The notes beneath the pieces are model-generated. The model saw only the letters and a program-made list of their open reading frames with translations, made no database searches and was not told the origin of the DNA. A stretch of 47,638 nucleotides of DNA from JAGBWK01 sp964462445 (GTDB lineage: Bacteria; Bacteroidota; Bacteroidia; Bacteroidales; Muribaculaceae), in NCBI GenBank assembly GCA_964462445.1, contig CAYWXG010000014.1:1-47638 (forward strand). The letters are read 5' to 3'. This document shows, one piece after another, positions 7,844 to 17,428 of the stretch (positions within the stretch are counted from its first letter, which is position 1; each line of letters begins with the position of its first letter). Both the position numbers and the translations under genes were made by a program.

Positions 7844-9511
7844 TTAATAATGAAACGACGAGCCTCCAAGAAATTCTCGCAACAACGATGTCGGTGGTAT
7901 TGCATTTTCGGGGATAGAGGTAAAATAGCTCAAGAACTTAAGCAAACGATACGCCTCGGCATATTCTGAAGTGTCGCGCGGAAAGTTCTTCAATATTGCT
8001 TCTCCATAATCGCGCATCACGCCCAACTCAAATATCAATGACGAATTAAACATTGAATCCGCATTTTCCTGATAAGGGAATATCCAGCGATCCTCTCCGC
8101 GACGCACACTCGGCCATCGACGTATGGTCTCCAACGCCGACATACCGCGATATTTATGATCGCGGATTATTCTACGCAACAATCTATTATCTGTTGTCGG
8201 AACCCAATTGTGGTCATCGATTGTCAATGTCGTTAATGCCGATACATATATTTTATATTTCATCTCAGATGGAATCTCCGATGTCAATTCCGGATTTAAC
8301 CCATGAATCCCTTCTATCAGCAACACCGAATTTTCTTCCAATCGCAATTTCTTACCCTTATATACTCGCTGACCAAGCTCAAAACTATAGGTTGGCAATT
8401 CCACCTCTTCGCCGGCTATCAACTGATTCAAATGCTCATTAAACAATGGCAAATCAAGCGCATAGAGCGACTCAAAATCATAATCGCCATCTTCATCAAG
8501 TGGTGTGTTCACTCGGTTCACAAAATAATCATCAAGCGATATCATTTGCGGCTTCAACAAATTTGTCAACAAATAAATTGCCAACCGCTTGGTGAATGTT
8601 GTCTTGCCCGACGAAGATGGTCCCGCTATCATTACTACTCGCGCTCCCCCTTGGTCATACCGACGTTTTATCTCATCGGCTATCGACGCAATTTTCTTAT
8701 CATGCAATGCCTCTGCTACATTGATTAATTCGCGTGACCGCTTATTCGTAGTCGCTTGATTTAATTCCCCCACATTACGCACGCCAATAATATTATTAAA
8801 TGCCACGTAATCGGTAAACGCTTTATACATCTTCTCCTGTGCAACCGGCTCCGCCGTTATTTCCGGATGGATTGGGTCACATGCCAACAACAAAAATCCG
8901 TCATGATAAAGTTGCAAATCGAAGGTTTGCAGTATTCCGGTCGACGGAGCCAAGTTCCCATAAAATGAATCAAGGACTCCGTCCAATCGATAATAAACGG
9001 TATATAAATCGTGTGTTGTATCAAGTAATTTCACTTTATCATCAAGGCCCTGCTCTCGAAACATTTCTTTGACATCGGAGGTCAAGCGCTCTTTTCGCTC
9101 AAAAGGTATATCTCGCGCCACCAATCGCTGCATTGTAGATCGTAGATTTTCTACAACTTCGGCATTAACCGTCATACCTTCCAATCGGCAATAATATCCC
9201 TTTGATATTGAATGACACATCTTAAGGCGAAAACCGGGATAGCACTCTACTACTGCACGATAGAGCATCATACATAGCGAACGCACATATACTCGCATCC
9301 CCGACGCACTATTCACCGGAAGATATTCTACTTGCTTCGGTGCAAATACCGGATACCTCAAATCCTCTGTCTTATTATTAACTCGTGCACATATCGGACG
9401 AAATGGAATCTCTTTCTCCACTTGCTGATATATCTCAATCAATGTTTCTCCTCCGGATATGGGAATATAGCGATTTATATTCTTGCAATATACTTTCATT
9501 TGCGCACTCAT
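7844..9511 (-). CDS. TGS-domain uridine kinase-like nucleoside kinase
   Basis: A 555-residue protein of a family common in Bacteroidales. The N-terminal ~65 residues form a TGS-like ubiquitin-fold domain, the middle (about 65-260) resembles the threonyl-tRNA synthetase second additional domain, and the C-terminal ~290 residues are a uridine/phosphoribulokinase-type kinase with the P-loop GPSSSGKTTFTKR and the downstream block DDYFVNR. Known members phosphorylate nucleosides with ATP; the exact substrate here cannot be read from sequence. It is transcribed alone, diverging from the 9696 pseudogene. Confidence 0.82.
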   Translation of the reverse strand: MSAQMKVYCKNINRYIPISGGETLIEIYQQVEKEIPFRPICARVNNKTEDLRYPVFAPKQVEYLPVNSASGMRVYVRSLCMMLYRAVVECYPGFRLKMCHSISKGYYCRLEGMTVNAEVVENLRSTMQRLVARDIPFERKERLTSDVKEMFREQGLDDKVKLLDTTHDLYTVYYRLDGVLDSFYGNLAPSTGILQTFDLQLYHDGFLLLACDPIHPEITAEPVAQEKMYKAFTDYVAFNNIIGVRNVGELNQATTNKRSRELINVAEALHDKKIASIADEIKRRYDQGGARVVMIAGPSSSGKTTFTKRLAIYLLTNLLKPQMISLDDYFVNRVNTPLDEDGDYDFESLYALDLPLFNEHLNQLIAGEEVELPTYSFELGQRVYKGKKLRLEENSVLLIEGIHGLNPELTSEIPSEMKYKIYVSALTTLTIDDHNWVPTTDNRLLRRIIRDHKYRGMSALETIRRWPSVRRGEDRWIFPYQENADSMFNSSLIFELGVMRDYGEAILKNFPRDTSEYAEAYRLLKFLSYFTSIPENAIPPTSLLREFLGGSSFHY

Positions 9512-9661
9512 AGTTTCCTATTTTTTCTATTTGTTTTATGTCATTTGCCTTAATTACGCTCTATTTTGCATTTCGTAAATATACAACTTTTTATATTACT
9601 AATCGCTTCCACTTTAATAAATTATTATGAAATTACGCTATTTTTATGTTCCCTTTTTCAT

Positions 9662-9669
9662 TAAATTTG
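9662..9669 (+). promoter_or_regulatory. -7 element upstream of the glycosidase-like pseudogene
   Basis: TAAATTTG fits TAnnTTTG and lies 27 nt before the ATG at 9696. The -33 region is not clear. The promoter appears intact although the gene is broken. Confidence 0.4.
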
Positions 9670-9695
9670 CAGAACAACAACTCATAACATAAACC

Positions 9696-10678
9696 ATGAA
9701 ACATTTTCTTGCCTTTATTTTTGCATCAATTTTCTCTCTAGTTGCGATAAATACCTCGGCTTCTTCTATCGGTGCTAAGATAGCTTCTCAACATTCTATC
9801 GTGCGCAACTCCCCGTCCGTCAATTTCTTCGAAGGAGCTTTGCTTGGCAATGGAGCCATGGGGGTTGTGGTCCGCACCCGACCCGACGCTATTGTTATTC
9901 ATTTTGGACACAACAATGTGTGGGACATACGCATCTCCGAAAATCACAAAGACAAAATAGGTACTTTCTCTGAGATTTTCGAAAAAGCAACGATTATCCC
10001 CGACTCTCTCCCTTCCATTCATCACGATAAATTCTTCTCCGACTACCTCAATATTACTGCCTACAACTACCGCAGCCCTTATCCTCGGCCTTTCCCTTGT
10101 GGAAGCATTATCCTCGGATTCGACCGGCGAAATGTCGAACTTATCGGACACTCTCTCGACATTTCTTCCGGTCAGTGCTCAGTTAATTTATTGCGCGACA
10201 ACCAACCTATAAGCCTACTCATTGATGTTGATATGAACGGCGATAATCTTTGGCTTTCTCTCGTTAATAGCAACGGAGCTACAATTCCTTCTTGCTTCAC
10301 CGAATCCGAATTCTACCCGACCCCTCTACTCCGGCAAACTTCCCTGCTTACGAAACTTTGCAAGCCGATTCCTACTCCTTAGGTTTTTTACAATAACTTC
10401 TCGCCAACGAGGACTGCACCCCCTCCGAACGCGACAAAGCTTTCGCGCTACGCATCTGCTCCTCCTCAAAACTAATCTCGGGCATACGTCATTCAATTTA
10501 CGGACAAGAAATTCCGCTCGCTACACTCGAACGATATATTGAACCCGACAACGTCCCATTCCTATTGAAAGCGTCTCTTTCCGAAGGATTTATCCCCGAT
10601 GTACGACTCGACATCGCCTCCCGACCCTCACATTCCTCACTCACCCCCCCGACCTCCACACTATTTTTCCCACTATAA
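9696..10678 (+). pseudogene. Decayed secreted six-hairpin glycosidase-like gene (frameshift, nonsense, 3' truncation)
   Basis: The first frame (9696-10382) encodes a signal peptide (about 1-22) and the start of a GH65/GH95-like protein: SVNFFEGALLGNGAMG (42-57) and HFGHNNVWDIRISE are typical N-terminal blocks. Near 10310-10335 the homologous-looking reading moves to another frame (NFPAYETLQADSYSLG), meets an in-frame TAA at 10394-10396, and continues as LLANEDCTPSERDKAFALR up to a stop near 10678. The normal protein would be several hundred residues longer with its catalytic barrel, which is missing. Family assignment is by motif recognition only. A sequencing error could explain one lesion but not the loss of the 3' end. 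Confidence 0.65.
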
Positions 10679-10683
10679 CAACA

Positions 10684-10714
10684 AAAAGGCGAAGCCATGA
10701 CAGCCTCGCCTTTT
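10684..10714. terminator. Intrinsic terminator of secDF (bidirectional)
   Basis: AAAAGGCGA (10684-10692) and TCGCCTTTT (10706-10714) form a perfect 9-bp stem with a 13-nt loop; on the minus strand the stem ends in a T run, as expected downstream of the secDF stop at 10757. Confidence 0.75.
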
Positions 10715-10756
10715 ACTGATATTATTCTATGATATTATTTCTTTGCTACAGCTTCT

Positions 10757-13660
10757 TCAGTTTTTTTTAACTTTACCTGCAGTAAGATATGCTACTGGTG
10801 AAGCAATGAAGATAGTTGCCAATGTACCAACTACAACACCCAACATCATCGCAAAAATGAAGCTTTGAAGTGTTTCAGCTCCAATGAAGAAGATACATAC
10901 AAGCACCAACAATGTTGAACCTGAAGTCATAATTGTACGACCCAATGTTGAGTTGATTGATGAGTTGATAAGCTCAAATGAGCCTTTCTTCGGGAAGAGT
11001 TTTCTATTTTCACGCACACGGTCGAATACTACCACAGTATCGTTAATCTGATAACCGATTACGGTCAAGATTGCAGCGATAAATGTTTGGTCGACTTCCA
11101 TAGCAAACGGAAGTACACCCCAGAACAATGAGTAGAAACCGATGATTGAGAACGCTGTAAACGCTACGGCTGTCAACGCTCCAAGTGAGAATGCTACATT
11201 ACGGAAACGCAACAAGATGTAAAGGAACATTGCGATAAGCGACAATGCCACTGCGATATAAGCGTCAGTACGCATATCTTCCGCAACAGTAGGACCTACT
11301 TTCTGCGATGATACTATACCATGTGCTTGGTCGGTCACTGAGAATTGTTCCAATGTCATACCGTCTTCCATAAAAGGTAGAAGAGTCTTGTACATCTTGT
11401 CTACGATTTCTGCTTCAGCTACATTATCTGCTTCATTAATCTTATAGTTGGTCGATACGCGCACTTGGTTCTTATCCTCAATATTGATTACCGACAAGCC
11501 TGCACCTTCAAATTCGGGGGCAAGAAGTGCCTGAATTTCTGCCGGCTCTACATTCTTATCAAGTTTAACAACATAATTGCGTCCACCTGAGAAGTCGATA
11601 CCTTGGTTAAGACCACGTGTAAACAACGATGCGATAATTACTACGATGATAACTCCGCAAATAGCAAAACTGAGGTTGCGCTTGCCAAGGAAGTTGATGT
11701 TCGTTTTATCAAACATCTTACGTGACAACGATGTTGTGAAAGTAAGACGCTCGAAGCATTTTTTCTTCGCACCGAGGATATACACAATACGTGTCAAATA
11801 TACTGCAGTGAAGAATGAACATGCGATACCGATGATAAGCGTTGTTGCGAAACCTTTGATAGGACCGGTTCCATACATAAGTAGGATTACACCGGTGATG
11901 ACTGATGTCAAGTTTGAGTCGAAGATTGCTGAGAAGGCGTTTGAATAACCATCAGCAATTGCTGTACGTGCATTCTTGCCGGCACGCAATTCTTCTTTCG
12001 CACGCTCATAGATAAGTACGTTGGCGTCGACTGCCATACCCAATGCCAACACGATACCGGCCATACCCGACAATGTCAATACTGCTTGGAATGACGCGAG
12101 AATACCGAATGTGAAGAACAAGTTGAGTACCAAACCGAGGTTAGCAACCAAACCGGGGATAACACCATAGTATGCCATCATCAACACCATCAAGCTTAAC
12201 AGTGCTACGATGAACGATACGATACCGCTATCGATTGCTTGCTGACCTAACGACGGACCGATAACCTCTGTCTGGATAGGATCTACGCGAGCTGTCATTT
12301 TACCGCTCTTAAGCACGTTTGCAAGGTTTTGTGCTTCTTGTACATCAAAGTTACCGGTAATTTGTGAACTTCCGCCGGTAATCTTATCATTAACGTTAGG
12401 TGCTGAGTATACTTCGTTGTCAAGAACAATTGCCACGGGGAAACCAACATTGTCACCGGTTACACGTGCCCATTCTTTTGCACCCACGCCATCCATATCC
12501 ATAGAAACAACCTGCTTGTTTTGATTGCTATCGAAGTCGGCGCGAGCGCTAACAACATGGTCGCCTCCCATTGCAGGCATTCCTTTGTTTGATTTCAACG
12601 CATAGAGTGCGAAGTATTCTTTCTTCTCAAATTTTTCAGGAATGTGAGCCCAACGGAATTGAATACCATCGGGACGGAATTGCGCATATTGCGGCGCACG
12701 GAGTGTTTTACCTACCGTTGCTGTATCGGTGTGCAAGAAGTAACCTACAATCGGGTTTGAAATATGATAACCGGGGGCTACTGAAGCTATTTCATTGGTG
12801 ACACGACCGCGCGAATCTCGCTTATAGTTCAAATTCCATGATTTGCTACTGATTGCATTTTCAGTCGCATTATCAATGCCATTCAACGCTTTGCCTACAA
12901 TTGCATTGAATTCTTCTTTGTAAGATGCAAAGAATTCCAATTTTGCCTGACGTTGGAGCAAGTTGAGCATATCATCTTTATCCTTTACGCCCGGAAGTTC
13001 AAGAAGAATCTGTCCATCTTTTCCTTGGAGCACTTGGATATTAGGAGATACTACACCATATGCGTCAATACGTGAACGCAACACATTTGTTGCTGAATTG
13101 TCTACACGACTTTTTATTTCTTTCTTTAGTGCAGATACAACATCGGCATCACTGGGTTTTGAAGCCAAATCTCGGAGTGCAAATACTTTGCTCATATCGG
13201 CATTGGGCTCCATTTTGCGATATTCTCCCAAGAACACATCAACATATGATGCTGATGGATCGGCTCGTTGTACGCTGTCGGCTACGGCAAGTGCTTTATT
13301 GAAGTTTGCATCTGCTGCTCCGTCTTTCATGGATGTGATAAGGTCATGGAGTGACACTTGCAGAATTACGCTCATACCGCCCTTAAGGTCAAGGCCAAGG
13401 CCTATTCCCCATTTCTGCACATCACTGTATGTATAGCCGAGCCATACATTTTCATTCTTAATTGAATCATGGTAGTGTTTCTTTGCTAAAACATATTCGG
13501 GATTTCCTTCCGAACCGGCTTTTGCTAATGCGTACTCTTCTGCCTTGCTTTCATGATGGCTGGTTACCATCGTAAATGAAAGATAGAACAAACAAACGAG
13601 CACCAAGAAAATTGCAATTACTCCGGCAATTACACTACCTAAAGTTCCTTTGCTTTGCAT
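10757..13660 (-). CDS. secDF: Fused protein translocase subunit SecDF
   Basis: A 967-residue fusion of SecD and SecF, the usual form in Bacteroidota. It starts with a membrane segment (about 8-32), followed by the large periplasmic SecD region with LGLDLKGGM and, at its end, the block of five SecD membrane helices holding GMAVDANVLIYERAKEE. The SecF half starts near residue 640, with its first helix, GIDFSGG, and a second helix block holding GYQINDTVVVFDRVREN. The conserved acidic residues in these two blocks are those used for proton-driven pulling of exported proteins through SecYEG. The gene is transcribed alone from a clear promoter and has an unusual leader (see 13694-13762). Confidence 0.95.
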   Translation of the reverse strand: MQSKGTLGSVIAGVIAIFLVLVCLFYLSFTMVTSHHESKAEEYALAKAGSEGNPEYVLAKKHYHDSIKNENVWLGYTYSDVQKWGIGLGLDLKGGMSVILQVSLHDLITSMKDGAADANFNKALAVADSVQRADPSASYVDVFLGEYRKMEPNADMSKVFALRDLASKPSDADVVSALKKEIKSRVDNSATNVLRSRIDAYGVVSPNIQVLQGKDGQILLELPGVKDKDDMLNLLQRQAKLEFFASYKEEFNAIVGKALNGIDNATENAISSKSWNLNYKRDSRGRVTNEIASVAPGYHISNPIVGYFLHTDTATVGKTLRAPQYAQFRPDGIQFRWAHIPEKFEKKEYFALYALKSNKGMPAMGGDHVVSARADFDSNQNKQVVSMDMDGVGAKEWARVTGDNVGFPVAIVLDNEVYSAPNVNDKITGGSSQITGNFDVQEAQNLANVLKSGKMTARVDPIQTEVIGPSLGQQAIDSGIVSFIVALLSLMVLMMAYYGVIPGLVANLGLVLNLFFTFGILASFQAVLTLSGMAGIVLALGMAVDANVLIYERAKEELRAGKNARTAIADGYSNAFSAIFDSNLTSVITGVILLMYGTGPIKGFATTLIIGIACSFFTAVYLTRIVYILGAKKKCFERLTFTTSLSRKMFDKTNINFLGKRNLSFAICGVIIVVIIASLFTRGLNQGIDFSGGRNYVVKLDKNVEPAEIQALLAPEFEGAGLSVINIEDKNQVRVSTNYKINEADNVAEAEIVDKMYKTLLPFMEDGMTLEQFSVTDQAHGIVSSQKVGPTVAEDMRTDAYIAVALSLIAMFLYILLRFRNVAFSLGALTAVAFTAFSIIGFYSLFWGVLPFAMEVDQTFIAAILTVIGYQINDTVVVFDRVRENRKLFPKKGSFELINSSINSTLGRTIMTSGSTLLVLVCIFFIGAETLQSFIFAMMLGVVVGTLATIFIASPVAYLTAGKVKKN

Positions 13661-13693
13661 GTGTTAATTTGTTATATGTTAACTGGTTATTAA

Positions 13694-13762
13694 TTATTTC
13701 CTATCAATACGTAAAGCAACTGAAGAGTTGCGTTTATCACTCTCAGCTACTCTATTTTTCAA
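13694..13762 (-). CDS. Candidate leader peptide upstream of secDF
   Basis: In the 130-nt leader of secDF, an open frame from TTG (13762) to TAA (13694) would encode 22 residues: MKNRVAESDKRNSSVALRID and RK. The frame stays open upstream to the predicted transcript start. The composition looks protein-like rather than random. There is no ATG start. A hairpin, GCAACT (13716-13721) with AGTTGC (13726-13731), lies inside it. It may be a chance frame, the remnant of an old gene, or a regulatory leader. Confidence 0.25.
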   Translation of the reverse strand: MKNRVAESDKRNSSVALRIDRK

Positions 13763-13796
13763 TACATCAACCCATTGGGGGCTGTTTTTCAGCCTG

Positions 13797-13827
13797 CAAA
13801 TATACAAATATTATCTAAAACAAACAA
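13797..13827 (-). promoter_or_regulatory. Promoter of secDF
   Basis: Minus strand TTG (13827-13825), 20 nt, TATATTTG (13804-13797). The expected start is near 13790, giving a leader of about 130 nt that opens with a small hairpin, GGCTG (13780-13784) with CAGCC (13790-13794). Confidence 0.6.
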
Positions 13828-13922
13828 TACTGAATCTGCTTTTTTAATTTTATATCTGCGTTATTCGAAGTCAAAACAATTTCTATTTATCCTTTTTATT
13901 ACGAATTTACCCCCGCAGATTA

Positions 13923-15002
13923 TCATTCCTTAGTCAAATCGAGAACTACATTATCTTTGGATTTGTCGAAATATTGCTTGCGCAACGGATTTGCTGTCAT
14001 CTCTTCATACAACCCTCGATTGCGTGCTACATCAATTGCCGCATACAACGCTTCTCGCATCGATTGTTCCGAAGCTACGCCTTGTCCTGCTATATCATAC
14101 CCCGTACCATGCGCCGGAGAGGTTCTCACTATTGGCAAACCCGCAGTATAATTAACTCCGCTATCCATTGCCAAAGCCTTAAACGGAGCTAATCCCTGAT
14201 CGTGATACATCGCAAGGATGCCATCAAAATGCGCAAATTGTCCCGCTCCGAAAAATCCATCGGCTGCATACGGACCATAACATTCTACACCTTGTTCTTG
14301 TGCGGTCTTAATCGCCGGTATTATCACATCTTGCTCCTCTGTCCCAAGCAATCCGTTTTCTCCGGAATGTGGATTAAGCGACAATACTGCTATTCGCGGA
14401 TACACTATACCGAAATCGCGACACAACGACGTCTTAAATATCTCCAACTTTTCTACTATTCGCTCTGCTGTAACATTTTCCGATATCTTACTCAACGGCA
14501 AATGGGTTGTCACCAATGCTACTCGCATATCGCGATTAAACAATATCATCAATGCCTTCCCGCCCACCGATGATTCCAAATATTCGGTATGACCGGGAAA
14601 TGTAAATAATTCCCCTTGAATATTATCTTTATTTATTGGAGCTGTCACTATTGCCGCTATTTTCCCGGCACTCACATCTTGAACTGCCTTCTCAAGCGAA
14701 GCAAATGCTGCCGCTCCGGCTTCCTTGGTGCTCTGACCGGGGTCTACTTTACAATCTTCTCCAACAACATTTATAATATTAACAGCCCCTTCGCGAGCCT
14801 CAGACGCATCTTTTATCTGACACATCTGTTGTTGTTGCATTCCGAGCGCCTTCCGATAAAACGATACTATTTTTGCCGAACCATATATTATCGGAGTACA
14901 TAATTCAAGCATTCGATTATCGTCCAACATTTTCAGTATCACCTCATAGCCTATACCATTGATATCGCCGTGCGTGATTCCTATCTTAATACTTCCTTCC
15001 AT
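13923..15002 (-). CDS. pdxA: 4-hydroxythreonine-4-phosphate dehydrogenase
   Basis: A 359-residue PdxA, which oxidises 4-phosphohydroxy-L-threonine with NAD+ in the DXP-dependent pathway to pyridoxal phosphate. Seen: GITHGDINGIGYEV near the N-terminus (the family usually has GDPAGIG, here GDINGIG), GHTEYLE, LNPHSGENG, and the metal/substrate block YHDQGLAPFKALAMDSGVN with TSPAHGTGYDIAG. The length is slightly above the typical 330 residues. The gene stands alone; no other pdx gene is nearby. Confidence 0.93.
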   Translation of the reverse strand: MEGSIKIGITHGDINGIGYEVILKMLDDNRMLELCTPIIYGSAKIVSFYRKALGMQQQQMCQIKDASEAREGAVNIINVVGEDCKVDPGQSTKEAGAAAFASLEKAVQDVSAGKIAAIVTAPINKDNIQGELFTFPGHTEYLESSVGGKALMILFNRDMRVALVTTHLPLSKISENVTAERIVEKLEIFKTSLCRDFGIVYPRIAVLSLNPHSGENGLLGTEEQDVIIPAIKTAQEQGVECYGPYAADGFFGAGQFAHFDGILAMYHDQGLAPFKALAMDSGVNYTAGLPIVRTSPAHGTGYDIAGQGVASEQSMREALYAAIDVARNRGLYEEMTANPLRKQYFDKSKDNVVLDLTKE

Positions 15003-15094
15003 AATTTTTTATATTTTCTCCAATTTATTATTCATGCCCGAATTATTTCCGACATGAATGTTATTTTAATTGCGAAATTAATGATTTTTTTTTG

Positions 15095-15102
15095 TATTTT
15101 TG
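15095..15102 (+). promoter_or_regulatory. Likely -7 element for the fucO-like gene
   Basis: TATTTTTG fits TAnnTTTG, with a TTG at 15070-15072, 22 nt upstream. The leader to the ATG at 15228 would be about 118 nt. Confidence 0.4.
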
Positions 15103-15227
15103 TAAAAATCAAAACGATGTCCATATATTTTATTAAGTTTTTGAAACTTTTTATGACATCTTTTTGACTACTCTCCTCAACCTATATGACACACATACTA
15201 CAAACCTAACATAATTAATTAAAAAAC

Positions 15228-16382
15228 ATGATTCAACGTTTTATCCTAAACGAAGTTTCTTACTTCGGTCCGGGCTCTCGCTCAGTTCTTCCTGAAGTTG
15301 TAGCTCGTCTCGGCAAATCTAAAGCTTTGGTTGTCACCGATGCTGGTCTTATCAAGTTTGGTGTTGCCACTATGGTTACCGACATTCTCGATAGCAATAA
15401 AATTGCCTACGACGTGTTCTCTGATGTCAAACCCAACCCCACTGTCACCAACGTTAAAAACGGCATCGAAGCCTTCAAGGCTTCCGGCGCCGACCTTCTT
15501 ATTGCTATCGGTGGGGGGTCTGCTATCGACACTGCGAAAGCTATTGGCATCGTAGTTAACAACCCCAAATTTGCCGACATTGTTTCCCTCGAAGGTGTTG
15601 CTCCTACAAAAAATAAGAGCATCCCTATGATTGCTCTACCCACAACTGCCGGAACTGCAGCCGAGACTACCATCAACTACGTTATTATCGACGAAGAAAA
15701 ACAGAAAAAAATGGTATGTGTCGACCCCAACGACATCCCCGCAGTAGCAATCATCGATGCCGAATTGATGTATTCTCTCCCCAAAGGCTTGACTGCCGCA
15801 ACCGGCATGGACGCCTTGACCCACGCCATAGAAGGCTACATCACTAAAGGAGCATGGTCTATGTCGGATATGTTTGAAATCGAAGCTATCCGCATGATTA
15901 GCCGACACCTCCCCAATGCTGTTGAAAACCCCACCGACGCTGAAGCTCGCAATGGCATGGCGATAGCACAATACATCGCCGGCATGGCATTCTCTAATGT
16001 TGGACTCGGTTTGGTTCATGGCATGGCCCATCCGATGGGTTCTCTTTTCGACGTACCACATGGAGTTGCAAATGCGCTTCTCCTTCCCACCATTATGGAA
16101 TTCAACATGCCCGCTTGCCTCAACAAATACCCCGACATTGCTCGCGCAATGGGCGTCAACACTGATGGCTTGTCAGCTGAAGATGCATCTAAAGCTGCCG
16201 TTGAAGCCGTGCGCACACTCTCTATCGCGGTCGGCATTCCTCAACACCTCAGCGATTTAGGCATCACCCAAAAGGATATCCCGGCTCTCGCCGAACAAGC
16301 AATCGCCGACGTTTGTACCCCGGGCAACCCGCGCGAAGTTACTATCGACGACATCAAGGCGCTATACGCCAAAGTATTATAA
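15228..16382 (+). CDS. fucO: Lactaldehyde reductase / iron-dependent alcohol dehydrogenase
   Basis: A 384-residue group III alcohol dehydrogenase. Seen: the NAD-binding GGGSAIDTAKA (95-105), PTTAGTAAETT (138-148) and the iron ligands Asp195, His199, His264 and His278 in GMDALTHAIEGY, LVHGMAHPMG and DVPHG; these line up with the four ligands of E. coli FucO. FucO reduces lactaldehyde to 1,2-propanediol during fucose and rhamnose breakdown. No fucose or rhamnose gene is adjacent, so the pathway role is inferred from similarity. Confidence 0.88.
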   Translation: MIQRFILNEVSYFGPGSRSVLPEVVARLGKSKALVVTDAGLIKFGVATMVTDILDSNKIAYDVFSDVKPNPTVTNVKNGIEAFKASGADLLIAIGGGSAIDTAKAIGIVVNNPKFADIVSLEGVAPTKNKSIPMIALPTTAGTAAETTINYVIIDEEKQKKMVCVDPNDIPAVAIIDAELMYSLPKGLTAATGMDALTHAIEGYITKGAWSMSDMFEIEAIRMISRHLPNAVENPTDAEARNGMAIAQYIAGMAFSNVGLGLVHGMAHPMGSLFDVPHGVANALLLPTIMEFNMPACLNKYPDIARAMGVNTDGLSAEDASKAAVEAVRTLSIAVGIPQHLSDLGITQKDIPALAEQAIADVCTPGNPREVTIDDIKALYAKVL

Positions 16383-16440
16383 TCCCCGGATTTTGATTAA
16401 TCCTAATTCGGATTTAATTTAAGCAATACAGTATCAACAG

Positions 16441-16480
16441 AAAGCCACGGAAGCAATCAACTCTCCCGTGGCTTTTTTTC
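16441..16480 (+). terminator. Intrinsic terminator of the fucO-like gene
   Basis: AAAGCCACGG (16441-16450) pairs perfectly with CCGTGGCTTT (16466-16475), followed by a T run. It also separates the convergent deoC. Confidence 0.85.
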
Positions 16481-16516
16481 TTTTTCTATGTCGCTATTGC
16501 AACTATCGCCTGCTTA

Positions 16517-17401
16517 TTAGAAGAATTTAATTTCTTTTCCTAAAATATCGCCAAGAAGATTATTAGCCAAACGCGATGCTCCGAGACGGAAATATTCGTT
16601 AGTGAGCCACTCTTCGCCAAGAACTTCTTTTATAATTGTATAATACTTCACGGCATCTTCTGTTGTAGCAACACCGCCGGCAGCTTTAAACCCTACCATT
16701 ATGCCGGTTTTTTCATGATACTCTTTGATACACTTAGCCATTACGTAGGCTGCTTCAAGCGACGCTCCGGGATATTCCTTACCGGTCGACGTTTTTAAGA
16801 AATCTGCTCCTGAATACATCGACAATATCGACGCTTTTTGAATATTTTCCGCCGTTTTAAGCGCTCCGGTTTCTAATATCACCTTCAAATGCGCTTCGCG
16901 GCATGCACTCTTGATTTCTGAAATTTCGTCGCATACTTCCTCATAATCCCCATCAAGGAAATTCCCCACATTGAGCACTATATCTATCTCATCTGCACCT
17001 CCTTCTACCGCAAGTGCAGTTTCTGCAACCTTCACTTCCGGGAAGGTTTGCGATGCGGGGAAGCCTCCCGACACGCATGCCACCTTTACTCCGGTAACAT
17101 CAAGCACTGTGCTCACTACTTGCGCAAAATTAGGATATACACATATCGCTGCCACATTTTTCAATTCAGGATATTCCTCATCAAATGCGTTCACTCGCTC
17201 GGTAAAGTCGGCCACCGATTGGGGTGAATCTGTCGATTTGAGTGTAGTGAGGTCAATTGTGTTGAAGAGAAATTTGTAGACCTCTTCATTGTCATTTTCT
17301 GCATAGTGTTCGGCAATAATCTTTTCAACCGCCGATTTCACTGCTGCATCATCCACTATCGGAGTGAACGACGCTACCGCTTCTTGATGTTTATCTGTCA
17401 T
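16517..17401 (-). CDS. deoC: Deoxyribose-phosphate aldolase
   Basis: A 294-residue DeoC of the longer (E. coli-like) type. The Schiff-base lysine is Lys203 in FLKTSTGK, with Asp140 in EIDIVLN and Lys239 in VGFKAAGG completing the catalytic set. It splits 2-deoxyribose-5-phosphate into glyceraldehyde-3-phosphate and acetaldehyde in deoxynucleoside salvage. It is the last gene of the dtd-mazG-deoC operon, 27 bp after the MazG-like gene. Confidence 0.95.
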   Translation of the reverse strand: MTDKHQEAVASFTPIVDDAAVKSAVEKIIAEHYAENDNEEVYKFLFNTIDLTTLKSTDSPQSVADFTERVNAFDEEYPELKNVAAICVYPNFAQVVSTVLDVTGVKVACVSGGFPASQTFPEVKVAETALAVEGGADEIDIVLNVGNFLDGDYEEVCDEISEIKSACREAHLKVILETGALKTAENIQKASILSMYSGADFLKTSTGKEYPGASLEAAYVMAKCIKEYHEKTGIMVGFKAAGGVATTEDAVKYYTIIKEVLGEEWLTNEYFRLGASRLANNLLGDILGKEIKFF

Positions 17402-17428
17402 AATATCGTAATTTTAATTTGTTTTGAG

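Noticed and set aside
9738..10151. Opposite-strand 137-codon frame
   Set aside because: It mirrors the coding frame of the glycosidase-like pseudogene and has no recognisable domain or promoter.
10498..10698. Opposite-strand 66-codon frame near the secDF terminator
   Set aside because: It overlaps the pseudogene remnant and the terminator hairpin; composition is not protein-like.
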